Assembly (NCBI RefSeq): GCF_024807945.1
Contig: NZ_JANUFD010000022.1
Coordinates: 1 to 64,000 of the forward strand
Direction of reading: 5' to 3'
Length of the DNA stretch: 64,000 bases
Source: Pseudomonas sp. JUb42
GTDB lineage: Bacteria; Pseudomonadota; Gammaproteobacteria; Pseudomonadales; Pseudomonadaceae
Shown: positions 33,946 through 42,898 of the stretch, one piece after another
Layout of the letters: each line of letters opens with the position of its first letter
Position numbering within the stretch: position 1 is the first letter of the stretch
Translations under genes and position numbers: made by a program
The notes under the pieces: generated by a model
The model's input: the letters and a program-made list of their open reading frames with translations, nothing else
Told to the model about the DNA's origin: nothing
Databases searched by the model: none

Positions 33946-35128
33946 GGGGTTTGGCCTCGGTTGCTGCTTTTGACAGCTGCACGCTGTCGCTGTCGATCAG
34001 GCCGTCAGGCGGTGTGTCGATGACGCGATCAGAGGCCAGCAAGCCGCTGCCGATCTCTACGCTGTCGCCAAAGTCCCGGGCGATGGTCACGCTTTTGAAC
34101 AGCACATGGTTTTGCTGATCGAGGGTCGCCACGCGCATGCCATGATCGTCAAAGACCAGAGCACTGGCGGGCAGGCGCAGGACGTTGCTCTGCACCGGCA
34201 GGTCAAACTGCACGCTGGTATAGGCCCCTGGCAGCAGGCGCCCGGCGGCGTTGTCCACTTGCAGTTGCACGAGAGTGGTCCCGGATGACGCCGTCACCGA
34301 GTCCGCCGAGGCAATCACCGTGGCGTTGAACTGCTCCTGTTTGTACTCAGGCACATTCAAGTGCGCCTTGGTACCGACCCGCACCTGCGGCGCGTAACTT
34401 TGCGGCACCTGCACATAGACCCGCAGGCGGCTGACATCGGAGACCGCGAACAGCTCCTGCCCGACACCGCCGCTACCGGCGTTGATCAGGGCACCGACAT
34501 CGGTGGAACGCGACGTCACCACACCATCGAAGGGGGCAGTCAGGCGCTGGAAGCCTTTGGTGGCGATCAGTCGCTCGACATTGGCATTGGCGGCATTGAC
34601 CTGGGCCTGGCGTGCGGCGAGGTTGCCGACGCGCTCGTCGACGTCCTGTTTCGACACCGAATCGGAAGCAAGCATGGCCTGCCAGCGCTTGGCGGTTGTG
34701 CTGGCCAGCGCCGCGTTGGCCTGGGCCGTAGCCAGATCGGCCTTGGCCTGAAGCAGTTGTTGATCAAGCTCGGGGGTGTCGATTTCCGCCAACACCTGAC
34801 CGGCCTTAACCTTGGCGCCAATATCAGCTTTCCAGGACTTCAGGTAGCCGCCGACCCGGGCGAAGATCGAGGCCCGGGACCAGGCTTCCAGACGTCCCGG
34901 CAGGTTCAGCACGCCGCCTTGGGCAGGGACGCTGGGGCTGATCAGGATGACGCTGGGCAGGGCCTGATTGTCGGTCCAGGTCTTCAGCTTGCCAGATTCA
35001 CTGGCCCGGACGCTGATGCCGTAGAACACGATGGCGGCCACGGCGCCTGCGCCCAGCAGCAGGACGAGCATCGCGCCGCCCTTGCCCCGGCGTGGGGCGG
35101 GTTGAGTTGGCAAAGTATCGATGGACAT
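33938..35128 (-). CDS. RND efflux periplasmic adaptor (membrane fusion protein)
   Basis: 396 residues from ATG 35128 with GAGG upstream. A single N-terminal anchor helix (about 18-40, GGAMLVLLLGAGAVAAIVFYG) precedes the lipoyl halves (FARVGGYLKSWKADIGAKVKAGQVLAEIDTPELDQQL), a coiled-coil hairpin (about 125-190), LTAPFDGVVTSRSTDVGALI and a beta-barrel domain. It links the RND trimer to the outer-membrane duct. It begins one base after the RND gene's stop. Confidence 0.93.
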   Translation of the reverse strand: MSIDTLPTQPAPRRGKGGAMLVLLLGAGAVAAIVFYGISVRASESGKLKTWTDNQALPSVILISPSVPAQGGVLNLPGRLEAWSRASIFARVGGYLKSWKADIGAKVKAGQVLAEIDTPELDQQLLQAKADLATAQANAALASTTAKRWQAMLASDSVSKQDVDERVGNLAARQAQVNAANANVERLIATKGFQRLTAPFDGVVTSRSTDVGALINAGSGGVGQELFAVSDVSRLRVYVQVPQSYAPQVRVGTKAHLNVPEYKQEQFNATVIASADSVTASSGTTLVQLQVDNAAGRLLPGAYTSVQFDLPVQSNVLRLPASALVFDDHGMRVATLDQQNHVLFKSVTIARDFGDSVEIGSGLLASDRVIDTPPDGLIDSDSVQLSKAATEAKPHG

Positions 35129-35129
35129 G

Positions 35130-38100
35130 TCAGAAACCTCGGGCGGTGTTCGCCGCAACAGAAACGCGGCCATGCCGGGCATGGACCAGACTGAAAATGA
35201 TAGGAACGAGGAACAGCGTGGCGATCGTGGCAAAGCTCAGGCCGCCAATCACCGCACGGCCCAGGGGCGCATTCTGCTCACCGCCCTCGCCCAGGCTCAG
35301 GGCCATGGGCGCCATGCCGATGATCATGGAGATGGCAGTCATCAACACCGGACGGAAGCGGGTGAAGCCGGCTTCCAGCGCGGCCCGCAGCGGGTCGCCA
35401 TGTTCAGCCAGACGTTCGCGGCAGAAACTCACCACCAAAATGGCGTTGGCCGTGGCGACCCCCATGCACATGATCGCCCCGGTCAACGCAGGGACTGACA
35501 ACGGCGTATGAGTGACGAACAACATCCAGACGATACCGGCCAGCGCCGCAGGCAACGCGGTGATGATCACGAACGGGTCGCTCCAGGACTGGAAGTTGAC
35601 CACGATCAGCAGGTAGATCAGCACCACCGCCCCCAGCAAACCGAACAGCAGACCACTGAAGGCACTGTTCATGGTGGTCACCTGGCCTTGCAGCGCCACT
35701 TTGGAACCCTTGGGCACGTCACTGGCGTGGGCGGCAATGATCGCCTGGATATCCGCCGTCACCCCGCCCAGGTCGCGGCCCTGGGTCGCAGTCAGGATTT
35801 CCACCACCGACTGGATATCGGACTGGGTCACCACCGAGTTGCTATGACTACGCTCCACCGTCGCCAGGCCGCCGAGGATCTGCCCGTTATTACCCTGGCC
35901 AGCGGCCGTCAGCGGCAGGTTATGCAGCGCCGCCAGAGTGTCGAGGTTGTACTGCGGAGTTTGCAGGACGATGGGATAGGACACGCCATTGGCCGTGTTC
36001 AGCCAGAAGGTCGGCGCCACCTGGCTCGATCCCGCCAGGTTGACCACCAGGCTATTGGTGATATCCCGCTCGCTGATGCCCACCAATTGCGCACGGGTGC
36101 GGTCGACATTGATCTTGAAGGTCGGCAATTGCTGGGACTGTTGCAACCGCGCATCGGCCACGCCCGGCACCCGGCGAATCTCTCGCAGCAAGGTGCTGGC
36201 GTAAGCGAAGTTGGCGGGCAGGTTGTTGCCGGTGATCTGCAGATCAATGGGCGCCGACGAGCCGAAGTTAAGGATCTGCCCGACGATATCCGGCGGCGGG
36301 AACGAAAACACCGCATTGGGGAACTCTCGGGGCAGTTGCTCGCGCAAATGACGCACGTAGTCGGCGCTGGGTTGATGGTCTTCCTTGAGACTGATCTGGA
36401 TATCGCTGTCCTGGGAACCCACCGTGCCGGTGTTGTTATAGGCGGTGTTGATACCGCTGATGGACAGGCCAATGTTATCGACCACGGTGTTCAGGTCGGC
36501 CGGATCGATGATCTTGCGCACGCTGTTCTCGATATCGAAAACCAGCTGCGCCGTGCTCTCCACGCGCATGCCGACCGGCGCACGGACGTGCATGAGGATC
36601 TGCCCGGAATCCACCGCCGGGAAGAAGTTGCGCCCAAGGAACGGCACCAGCGCAAACGAGGCGATGACAAAGGCAAAGATACTGATCATCACCACTTTGC
36701 GATGGCGCAGAGCGCTGTCCAGCAGGTCGTGATAGCCGCCGCGAACCCGCTCGAAACGTGCCTCGAAACCGCGCTGGAAATTCACCAGCGGGTTGCGACT
36801 GAGCGCCTTGCCCTCACCTTCGCCATGCAGCACATGGGGCTTGAGCAGGAAGTTGGCCATGGTTGGCACCAGGGTACGCGACAGGATGAACGAGGCGATC
36901 ATGGCAAAGATCACCGCTTCGGCCATGGGTACGAAGAGAAAGCGCGCCACGCCTTCGAGGAAAAACATCGGCACGAAAACGATGCAGATACACAGCAGCG
37001 AGACAAAGGCCGGGGTGACGATCTGCACCGCGCCGTCGAGGATCGCCGTCTCCACCGGCTTGCCCTGTTCCAAGTGCCAATTGATGTTCTCGATAGTCAC
37101 CGTGGCGTCGTCGACCAGGATACCCACCGCCAATGCCAGCCCGCCCAGGGTCATGATATTCAGGGTTTCGCCGAGCGCCGACAGCGCGGTGATGGACGAC
37201 AGGATCGCCAGGGGAATTGACACGGCAATGATCACCGTCGAACGCCAACTGCCGAGGAACAGCAGGATCATCAGACTGGTCAACGCCGCCGCGATGAGCC
37301 CTTCCCTGGCCACGCCGCTGATGGCCGAGCGCACGAACAGCGACTGGTCGCCGATCAGGTCGATATTCAGGTTATCGGGCAGCAGGCCCTTGGAGTCGGC
37401 CAGCTTGTCCTTGATCCCGGCGATCACGCCCAGGGTCGAGGCCGAGCCGGTCTTGAGCACCGGGATCAGCACCGAACGGTTGCCGTTAACGTGGACGATA
37501 TTGGTCTGCGGCGGGCTGCCGTCCTTCACCGTACCGACGTCACGAATCAGCACTGTGGTGCCGTTGGCGGTCTTGATCGGCAGATCTTCGAGGTCCTTGT
37601 AGGCCGTGGGTGAGTTGTTCAGTTGCAGGACATATTCGGCGCTGCCGATCTTCTCGGTGCCCACCGGGGTAATCTGATTCTGGGTTGCCAGGGCATTGGC
37701 GACGTCCTGGGCAGACAGGCCACGGGCCTGCATGGCGGCCGAGTCCAGGTCGATCTGCACCTGCCGGGTCTTGCCGCCGAACGGATACGGCAGGGAGGCG
37801 CCGGCCACGGTGGTGAGCATCAGGCGCACGGTATTCAGGCCGATATCGCCGAGCTTCTGCTCGCTGAGGCCATTGCCGGACAGCGCCAGCTGCACGATAG
37901 GTACGGTGGAGGCGCTGTAGTTGAGGATCAGCGGCGGCACGGTGCCCGGTGGCAGGTTGCGCAGGATGGCCTGGGACACGGAGGTCAATTGGGCGTTGGC
38001 GGTACTGATATTGACCCCCGGCTGGAAGAACACCTTGACGATGCCGTAGCCGTTCAGCGATTGCGCCTCGATATGGCGGATGTCGTTGACAGTGGTGGTC

Positions 38101-38315
38101 AGCACGCGCTCAAAAGGCGACGTGATGCGCCCCGCCATCTGGTCCGGCGGCAGGCCGGTGTACTGCCAGATCACCGCGATCACCGGGATCTTGATCTCCG
38201 GAAATATATCGGTCGGCGTTCGCCAGGCCGCCAGCGGGCCGATGATCAGAATGAGAATTGCCAGAACAACGAACGTATAGGGTCGTCGCAATGCGACACG
38301 CACAAGGCCGAGCAT
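35130..38315 (-). CDS. RND efflux transporter permease subunit
   Basis: 1061 residues from ATG 38315; the in-frame GTG at 38369 would sit in the promoter. The RND architecture is complete: TM1 (FVVLAILILIIGPLAAW), two large periplasmic loops and 12 TM helices. The proton-relay Asp pair is present in LAVGILVDDATVTIENI. The AcrB Lys940 position is not conserved: GLSAKNAIL of AcrB reads GVATANAIL here, with Ala for Lys. Order RND-MFP-OMF differs from the usual MFP-RND-OMF of Mex pumps. The substrate is unknown. A MarR gene is divergent and may regulate it. Confidence 0.93.
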   Translation of the reverse strand: MLGLVRVALRRPYTFVVLAILILIIGPLAAWRTPTDIFPEIKIPVIAVIWQYTGLPPDQMAGRITSPFERVLTTTVNDIRHIEAQSLNGYGIVKVFFQPGVNISTANAQLTSVSQAILRNLPPGTVPPLILNYSASTVPIVQLALSGNGLSEQKLGDIGLNTVRLMLTTVAGASLPYPFGGKTRQVQIDLDSAAMQARGLSAQDVANALATQNQITPVGTEKIGSAEYVLQLNNSPTAYKDLEDLPIKTANGTTVLIRDVGTVKDGSPPQTNIVHVNGNRSVLIPVLKTGSASTLGVIAGIKDKLADSKGLLPDNLNIDLIGDQSLFVRSAISGVAREGLIAAALTSLMILLFLGSWRSTVIIAVSIPLAILSSITALSALGETLNIMTLGGLALAVGILVDDATVTIENINWHLEQGKPVETAILDGAVQIVTPAFVSLLCICIVFVPMFFLEGVARFLFVPMAEAVIFAMIASFILSRTLVPTMANFLLKPHVLHGEGEGKALSRNPLVNFQRGFEARFERVRGGYHDLLDSALRHRKVVMISIFAFVIASFALVPFLGRNFFPAVDSGQILMHVRAPVGMRVESTAQLVFDIENSVRKIIDPADLNTVVDNIGLSISGINTAYNNTGTVGSQDSDIQISLKEDHQPSADYVRHLREQLPREFPNAVFSFPPPDIVGQILNFGSSAPIDLQITGNNLPANFAYASTLLREIRRVPGVADARLQQSQQLPTFKINVDRTRAQLVGISERDITNSLVVNLAGSSQVAPTFWLNTANGVSYPIVLQTPQYNLDTLAALHNLPLTAAGQGNNGQILGGLATVERSHSNSVVTQSDIQSVVEILTATQGRDLGGVTADIQAIIAAHASDVPKGSKVALQGQVTTMNSAFSGLLFGLLGAVVLIYLLIVVNFQSWSDPFVIITALPAALAGIVWMLFVTHTPLSVPALTGAIMCMGVATANAILVVSFCRERLAEHGDPLRAALEAGFTRFRPVLMTAISMIIGMAPMALSLGEGGEQNAPLGRAVIGGLSFATIATLFLVPIIFSLVHARHGRVSVAANTARGF

Positions 38316-38355
38316 AGAGGTGATCCAAGCAGAGGGAATGAGCCGCCAGGAAAAG

Positions 38356-38395
38356 GTGGCATATGCCACAATAATGATATTACTGGCATACGCAA
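38356..38395. promoter_or_regulatory. Palindrome and half-site at the RND operon promoter
   Basis: GTGGCATATGCCAC (38356-38369) is a perfect 14-bp palindrome. TGGCATA recurs at 38384-38390 in TGGCATACGCAA. On the minus strand, TTACTT and CATTAT with a 17-bp spacer lie between and over them and could be -35/-10. The arrangement fits repression by the neighbouring MarR protein. Confidence 0.5.
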
Positions 38396-38597
38396 GTAAT
38401 TTGTTTCAGGTTATGTCTACCTGACCGCAAGGACAGAAACCGCTTGTTCGAGACTGCCTCGCGTGCATAATCGTGGCTTAATCCTGTTGTGATTGCCGAC
38501 CTCGCAGCCGCAAACACAGCCCGAATTTTATTTGGAACGGGATCTGTAGGTCTGTGTTTACCGCGCGACAGCGCAGTTGATAGGAGAGCCAATACTT

Positions 38598-39086
38598 TTG
38601 AAACTGACTGACTCCTGCCCCGCCCAGAGCATGGCCAGCAGCTGCGCGAACGGTTCGGTACGCCGGGCTTCCCGGCGCCTGGGGCAAATCTATGACGAAG
38701 CGTTTACCGACACTGGCCTGAAAGCCACCCAGTATTCGCTGATGTCCCATATCGCCCGGGGTAACGAGCCGAAGATGCGTGATCTGGCTGATGCACTGGT
38801 CATGGACTTGTCTGCCCTGAGCCACAGCCTCAAGCCCTTGGTGCGCGATGGTCTGGTCGAAGTACTAGTGGACGAGCTGGATCGGCGCAGCCGGCGGGTG
38901 TTGCTGACCGAAAACGGCTGGGCGAAATACCGCGAGGCCCAGCAGATTTCCGAGCGGGTATCGTCGATTTTCGAGAAGGCCTTCGGTATCGAAGAGACCG
39001 TCAAGCTGCGCAGCGCCCTGGATCTGATCTCATCGGAAACCTTCGCCCAGTCGCTGCTTGAGGAGCTGCACGCGCCGCTCGAGTGA
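38598..39086 (+). CDS. MarR-family transcriptional regulator
   Basis: 162 residues from TTG 38598, the best-spaced start after AGGAG (38582-38586); ATG 38631 would shorten it by 11 residues. The winged-helix core is LKATQYSLMSHIARGNEPKMRDLADAL followed by SALSHSLKPLVRDGLVEVLVDELDRRSRRVLLTENG, the DxRxxxxxLT wing of MarR. It is divergent from the RND operon across 282 bp and is the likely drug-responsive repressor. Confidence 0.88.
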   Translation: MKLTDSCPAQSMASSCANGSVRRASRRLGQIYDEAFTDTGLKATQYSLMSHIARGNEPKMRDLADALVMDLSALSHSLKPLVRDGLVEVLVDELDRRSRRVLLTENGWAKYREAQQISERVSSIFEKAFGIEETVKLRSALDLISSETFAQSLLEELHAPLE

Positions 39087-39092
39087 GCCTGT

Positions 39093-40106
39093 TCAGCCCC
39101 CGGCCAGCGCTGCTTCGGGCGCGCCAGCGGCATTGGTCGAAGCACCAGAGCGAAAGCGCTGGCGATACTCCACCGGGCTGATGGCCAGGCGTTTGACGAA
39201 CACCCGGCGCAAGCTATCGGCACTGTCAAAACCGCACTGATTGGCAATTTCCTTCATCGACTGCTCGGTGGCCTCCAGGTAGCGCCGAACCGCGTCGATC
39301 CGCGCATCAGCGAGAAACGCCATGGGCGGCAAGCCGGTTTCCTTGGTGAACAGCCGCGACAGATTGCGCGGGCTCATGTGCACGCGATCGGCCAGGGACA
39401 CCAGGCTGTGATTCAGATGCAGGTTGGTCAGCATGTAGTCCTGCACCGCTTCGACATGGGAGTCCACCCCGCCCTGCATGTCCAGCAAGGGACTGAACTG
39501 CGACTGGCCACCGGCACGACGCAGGTACACCACAAGGTACTTGGCGACATCGATGGCCATGCGCTTGCCGAAGTCCTCCTCGATCATCAGCAGCGACAGG
39601 TCGATGCCCGCAGTCACTCCGGCGGTGGTGTAAATCGTGCCGTCCTTGACGTGAATATGGTCGGGGTCGACATGGGCGGACGGGAACAGCTCGCTCAAAT
39701 GCGTAGCGTCCATCCAGTGAGTGGTCACCGATTTGCGCTCAATCAGGCCCGCAGCGCCCAGGGCAAACACGCCATTACAGATCGCCGCGAGGCGCCGGCA
39801 GCGCTTTTCCTGGACCTTGAGCCAGTCGCACAGGGTCGAGTCGGCGTACACATCGAAAATCCCCAGCCCACCCGGCACGATGATGGTGTCGAAGTGCGGG
39901 CAAGGGTCAAAAATCGTTCGGTCGGGAATCACCGTCAAGCCACTGGACGACAGCAGCGGACTGCGCGTGGTGCCCACTGTCAGCATCTCGTATTCACACT
40001 CGCCGTTGCTCAGGACCTTGACCTGGGCGAAGGCATCCTTGGGACCGGCGATATCCAGTAGCTGGAAGCCGGGAAACAACACCATTCCCACGCTGATCTT
40101 GCGCAT
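39093..40106 (-). CDS. GlxA-type transcriptional regulator (DJ-1/PfpI + AraC HTH)
   Basis: 337 residues. The DJ-1-like half (about 1-195) has VGMVLFPGFQLLDIAGPKDAF, TIIVPGGLGIFDV and LAAICNGVFALGAAGLIE. The AraC half has LVSLADRVHMSPRNLSRLFTKE and MKEIANQCGFDSADSLRRVFVKR. It lies 71 bp downstream of cbtA on the same strand as the nitrile hydratase operon and is convergent with the MarR gene. A GlxA-type activator next to a nitrile-degrading operon suggests control of it, but this rests on position. It shares domain order with the regulator at 4669. Confidence 0.88.
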   Translation of the reverse strand: MRKISVGMVLFPGFQLLDIAGPKDAFAQVKVLSNGECEYEMLTVGTTRSPLLSSSGLTVIPDRTIFDPCPHFDTIIVPGGLGIFDVYADSTLCDWLKVQEKRCRRLAAICNGVFALGAAGLIERKSVTTHWMDATHLSELFPSAHVDPDHIHVKDGTIYTTAGVTAGIDLSLLMIEEDFGKRMAIDVAKYLVVYLRRAGGQSQFSPLLDMQGGVDSHVEAVQDYMLTNLHLNHSLVSLADRVHMSPRNLSRLFTKETGLPPMAFLADARIDAVRRYLEATEQSMKEIANQCGFDSADSLRRVFVKRLAISPVEYRQRFRSGASTNAAGAPEAALAGG

Positions 40107-40141
40107 AAGGACTCCTGTGCAACGATTGTCGATTCAATGAC

Positions 40142-40169
40142 CGGTCGCGTCCGGACAGGCCCGCGACCG
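40142..40169. terminator. Short GC-rich dyad after cbtA
   Basis: CGGTCGCG (40142-40149) and CGCGACCG (40162-40169) form an 8-bp stem with a 12-nt loop, in the gap between cbtA and the GlxA-type gene. No T-run follows, so it may attenuate rather than stop. Confidence 0.35.
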
Positions 40170-40177
40170 ATCGCTAC

Positions 40178-40906
40178 TCATCCTAGTGGAGCAAATTCAC
40201 CCGCAGGTACAGCTGGCGACTGACGGCGGAACCACCAGGCCGCCACCCCGCCCATGGCCGCCCAGAACACGGCATTGACCAGCAAGGTGGTCAGGCGAAA
40301 CTGCGCCTGCAGCGCTTCGGGCGCCAGGGAATGGTGCTCGGCAGGTTGCGGTGCGCCGATCAGATGCGGCAACACCAGCAATACCATGGCGATCACCTTG
40401 AGGCTCCAGTGCCGGCCGAACACCAGCAGGGCCAGGCCAAGGGCCGTGGCCAATGCCGTGGCGCCCCACCAGTCCTGCCGCGAGGAAAGCTCTGCAGCCG
40501 CCGTGCCAGGCAACTCGGGCGGCAGGCCTGCTGCCGGTGCCAGGCAGAAGGTGGCGTAACCGGCCAGGCCCCATAGCACGCCCTGCCAGACCCTGGTCGG
40601 CGCCCGCAGATTGAACAACGCGGTGAGCATCAGGGCAAAACCGATGGCGACCACCAGATCACCGCCAAAAGTGGACAAGGTACGCTGCCAGCCGTCCTGC
40701 GGTGTCCAGGCTTCGGCATCGTGTTGGTGCTCATGGCTGCCAGCGGCATGGTCATGGGCAGGCTGCACCGCCACTTCGGCGTGCTCATAGGTTTCGGCCT
40801 GAAGAATCAGCGGCGTGACCCACAGGCTCTGCATCAGGGTCAGCAGCAATGCCGCGATGGCGCCTGTGTAACAGGCCGTGGTGACTATGTGTTTGAACAT
40901 GCTCAT
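40178..40906 (-). CDS. cbtA: CbtA-family cobalt transporter subunit
   Basis: 242 residues. There are about five hydrophobic segments, starting VTTACYTGAIAALLLTLMQSLWVTPLILQAETYE, the CbtA opening. A periplasmic His-rich loop follows (HDHAAGSHEHQHDAEAW near 51-68), then GLAGYATFCLAPAAGLPPELPGT. CbtAB are predicted cobalt importers, usually under cobalamin riboswitches. Here they are the last two genes behind cobalt-type nitrile hydratase, so they probably supply its metal. ATG 40906 has AGAGGAGC upstream. Confidence 0.9.
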   Translation of the reverse strand: MSMFKHIVTTACYTGAIAALLLTLMQSLWVTPLILQAETYEHAEVAVQPAHDHAAGSHEHQHDAEAWTPQDGWQRTLSTFGGDLVVAIGFALMLTALFNLRAPTRVWQGVLWGLAGYATFCLAPAAGLPPELPGTAAAELSSRQDWWGATALATALGLALLVFGRHWSLKVIAMVLLVLPHLIGAPQPAEHHSLAPEALQAQFRLTTLLVNAVFWAAMGGVAAWWFRRQSPAVPAGEFAPLG

Positions 40907-40925
40907 GCTCCTCTGGGAACGACCA

Positions 40926-41105
40926 TCAATGGCACGGAAAGCCCGAACTGTGGCGGGTGTCGTGGGCGGCGTTGTGCACCAGATCCAGGTGCGAGAAACC
41001 GGCGAAGTACACCAGCGACAGGCCCATCAGGATCGAGCCGAAGGTGACCAGCAGGCGGTTGCCACGGCTGTGGGTGGCGGTCTGGGTAAATACAGTGCTG
41101 CTCAT
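40926..41105 (-). CDS. cbtB: CbtB-family cobalt transporter small subunit
   Basis: 59 residues, ATG 41105 behind GAGGAGCATCCC. One TM helix (about 17-38, LLVTFGSILMGLSLVYFAGF) leads into FSHLDLVHNAAHDTRHSSGFPCH, the C-terminal His-rich signature of CbtB with HxxxHD-type ligands. It pairs with CbtA encoded 19 bp downstream. No cobalamin riboswitch is present in the 17-bp gap upstream, consistent with expression from the nitrile hydratase promoter. Confidence 0.9.
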   Translation of the reverse strand: MSSTVFTQTATHSRGNRLLVTFGSILMGLSLVYFAGFSHLDLVHNAAHDTRHSSGFPCH

Positions 41106-41122
41106 GGGATGCTCCTCAAAAA

Positions 41123-41467
41123 TCAGTGAATGTCGGGTTTCAGGGCGCCAAGGCGCATTTCCAGTTCACGGGTGTCCAGTAATGAGTGCTCGTGCAGCAC
41201 CTTGATCAGGGCCTCAAGGAAGCGTTCGTAGTAGTCCCACGGCGGCTGGTTGCCACAAGGCAATTGCTCCCAGGTGGCGATGGAATCGATCAGGTTCTGG
41301 CGAAACGCCTCCCACTCGAAATGCCCCTCCTTGGACAGGGCCAGCGCCATGCCGTAAAGGCTGCGCTGCCAGTCCTGGGCGAAGTGCAGACGGCCCTGGG
41401 AGCGCGGTGGCGAGTCCTTGTGGCCGAGCATGCTGTTGGCGGCGAACTCTTCGAATCGGGTAAACAT
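41123..41467 (-). CDS. Nitrile hydratase activator/accessory protein
   Basis: 114 residues from ATG 41467 with GAGGAG six bases upstream. It resembles the N-terminal part of the nitrile hydratase beta subunit: FEEFAANSMLGHKDSPPRSQGRLHFAQDWQRSLYGMALALSKEGHFEWEAFRQNLI. This is the pattern of the P14K/NhlE activators of cobalt enzymes, which deliver cobalt to the alpha subunit by subunit swapping. It immediately follows the alpha gene (10 bp). Confidence 0.9.
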   Translation of the reverse strand: MFTRFEEFAANSMLGHKDSPPRSQGRLHFAQDWQRSLYGMALALSKEGHFEWEAFRQNLIDSIATWEQLPCGNQPPWDYYERFLEALIKVLHEHSLLDTRELEMRLGALKPDIH

Positions 41468-41477
41468 CGGCAACTCC

Positions 41478-42101
41478 TCAGGCGGCGGACAGTTGCACCA
41501 GAGCCACGCCCATCATCGATTCGGGGGTAACCAGATCGGCCAGTTGCGCCTCGCTCAAGTGCCCGGAATTGGCAGGACGCTCAGGCACCACGAACCAGCG
41601 GATCTGCGCACTGCTGTCCCATACCTCGACCTTGGTTTCGGCGCTCACCGGTACGCCGAATTCGCGCAGCACGGCCCGCGGCTCACGCACGCCGCGGGCG
41701 CGGAATACAGGGTCCTTGTACCAGTACGGTGGCAGGCCGAGGATCGGCCACGGGTAGCAGGAACACAGGGTGCAGATGATCAGGTTATGCACCTGGGCAC
41801 TGTTGGCCACCGCCAGCATGTGCTCGCCCTCGGCACCGTCCATGCCCTGAGCCAGGTTCAGTTCGGCAATGGCCTTGGGCGTGTCGGCCAGCAGGCGTTG
41901 CTTATAGGCTTCGTCGACCCAGGCCCGAGCGACGATCTTCGCGCCGTTGAACGGCCCGGCCACGGTTTCGAAGTGGCTGAGCACGGTGTCCACCGAGTCG
42001 CTGCCGATCACGCCTTTCTCGATCAGCAAGGCCTCCAGCGCCCGGACTTTCGCCGCGCTTTGGGCCTCACGTTGTTGTTCATACTCGAAGAGCTGGCTCA
42101 T
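41478..42101 (-). CDS. nthA: Nitrile hydratase alpha subunit, cobalt type
   Basis: 207 residues. The metal-claw motif is ICTLCSCYPWPILGLPPYWYK, with C110, C113, S114 and C115 as ligands; Thr at 111 (CTLCSC) marks the cobalt class, whereas iron enzymes have CSLCSC. Two of the cysteines are normally oxidised to sulfinic and sulfenic acid. It hydrates nitriles to amides together with the beta subunit. The beta-alpha-activator order also fits cobalt enzymes. No amidase or aldoxime dehydratase is in the window. Confidence 0.95.
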   Translation of the reverse strand: MSQLFEYEQQREAQSAAKVRALEALLIEKGVIGSDSVDTVLSHFETVAGPFNGAKIVARAWVDEAYKQRLLADTPKAIAELNLAQGMDGAEGEHMLAVANSAQVHNLIICTLCSCYPWPILGLPPYWYKDPVFRARGVREPRAVLREFGVPVSAETKVEVWDSSAQIRWFVVPERPANSGHLSEAQLADLVTPESMMGVALVQLSAA

Positions 42102-42126
42102 GGAAAACTCCGCTGCAAGGGTTCGG

Positions 42127-42870
42127 TTAAACGGCTGGTTGTAGGTAGGCTTCGAACAGGTCGGCGTAGATCGTGGTGTTGGCCTCGCTCTTGCCCTCGC
42201 CCCAGATATCCGCAGCGTTAAACGCTACGCGATACACCGGCATCGGCTCGCCGATGCCATCCGGCCCGGTGTTGACGAAGTAAGCAAAGGCCCCGGCATA
42301 GACCTCGACAATGGTCCCCGGCTTGTTGCGCAGGTAACCCGGTAGACGGGTGTGGTCCACCGCCACGGGGTCGGCCACTTTCACGCTGGCGCCATTGCGC
42401 AACAGCGGTTCGCCTGCATAGGGACGCAAGCCGGAATCGCCTTCGTGCAGGTAGCGCACGATCTGCTCACGAATGGCGGGGCTGGGCTGATCCGGCAGCG
42501 GTGCATCGGGTTGTTTGCGGTAGTGCTGCGCCCTGCTCTTGAGGTCTTCGCCAGAGATATAACCCTGGTCAACGAAGAAGCCGGAAATGCCCATCAGCCA
42601 CTTTTCGTAGTAGCGAAACTTGAAGTAGTCGAACGGCTGCATGCCTTCGGCGCCAGTGCGCAGGGAGGCCCAGGTCCAATCGCTTTTGAACGCAGTCGGC
42701 AGGCTGTCCACGGGGTACTTGGGCAAGGCGCCGCTCAAGTGCGCGCTCTCGGCCATCATCACGGTGTGGATGCCGAAGATGCGTTTTTCCCATTCTTCGA
42801 CGAATACCTGTTTTTCGACGCTCACGGGGCCAAGGTTTTCCAGGCCGCCCAGGTAGTGTTGTAGTTTCAT
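42127..42870 (-). CDS. nthB: Nitrile hydratase beta subunit
   Basis: 247 residues. It starts MKLQHYLGGLENLGPVSVEKQVFVEEWEKRIFG with the family's GG and E/W-E residues. It continues with WTWASLRTGAEGMQPFDYFKFRYYEKWL and ends in an SH3-like barrel with DHTRLPGYLRNKPGTIVEVYAGAFAYF and YRVAFNAADIWGEG. The beta subunit covers the metal site and supplies Arg residues to it. It lies 25 bp upstream of the alpha gene. Confidence 0.95.
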   Translation of the reverse strand: MKLQHYLGGLENLGPVSVEKQVFVEEWEKRIFGIHTVMMAESAHLSGALPKYPVDSLPTAFKSDWTWASLRTGAEGMQPFDYFKFRYYEKWLMGISGFFVDQGYISGEDLKSRAQHYRKQPDAPLPDQPSPAIREQIVRYLHEGDSGLRPYAGEPLLRNGASVKVADPVAVDHTRLPGYLRNKPGTIVEVYAGAFAYFVNTGPDGIGEPMPVYRVAFNAADIWGEGKSEANTTIYADLFEAYLQPAV

Positions 42871-42898
42871 TCGGTACTCCGGTGTGCTGTGACAGAAA

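Noticed and set aside
41106..41122. Cobalamin riboswitch before cbtB
   Set aside because: The gap is 17 bp and contains only the ribosome site.
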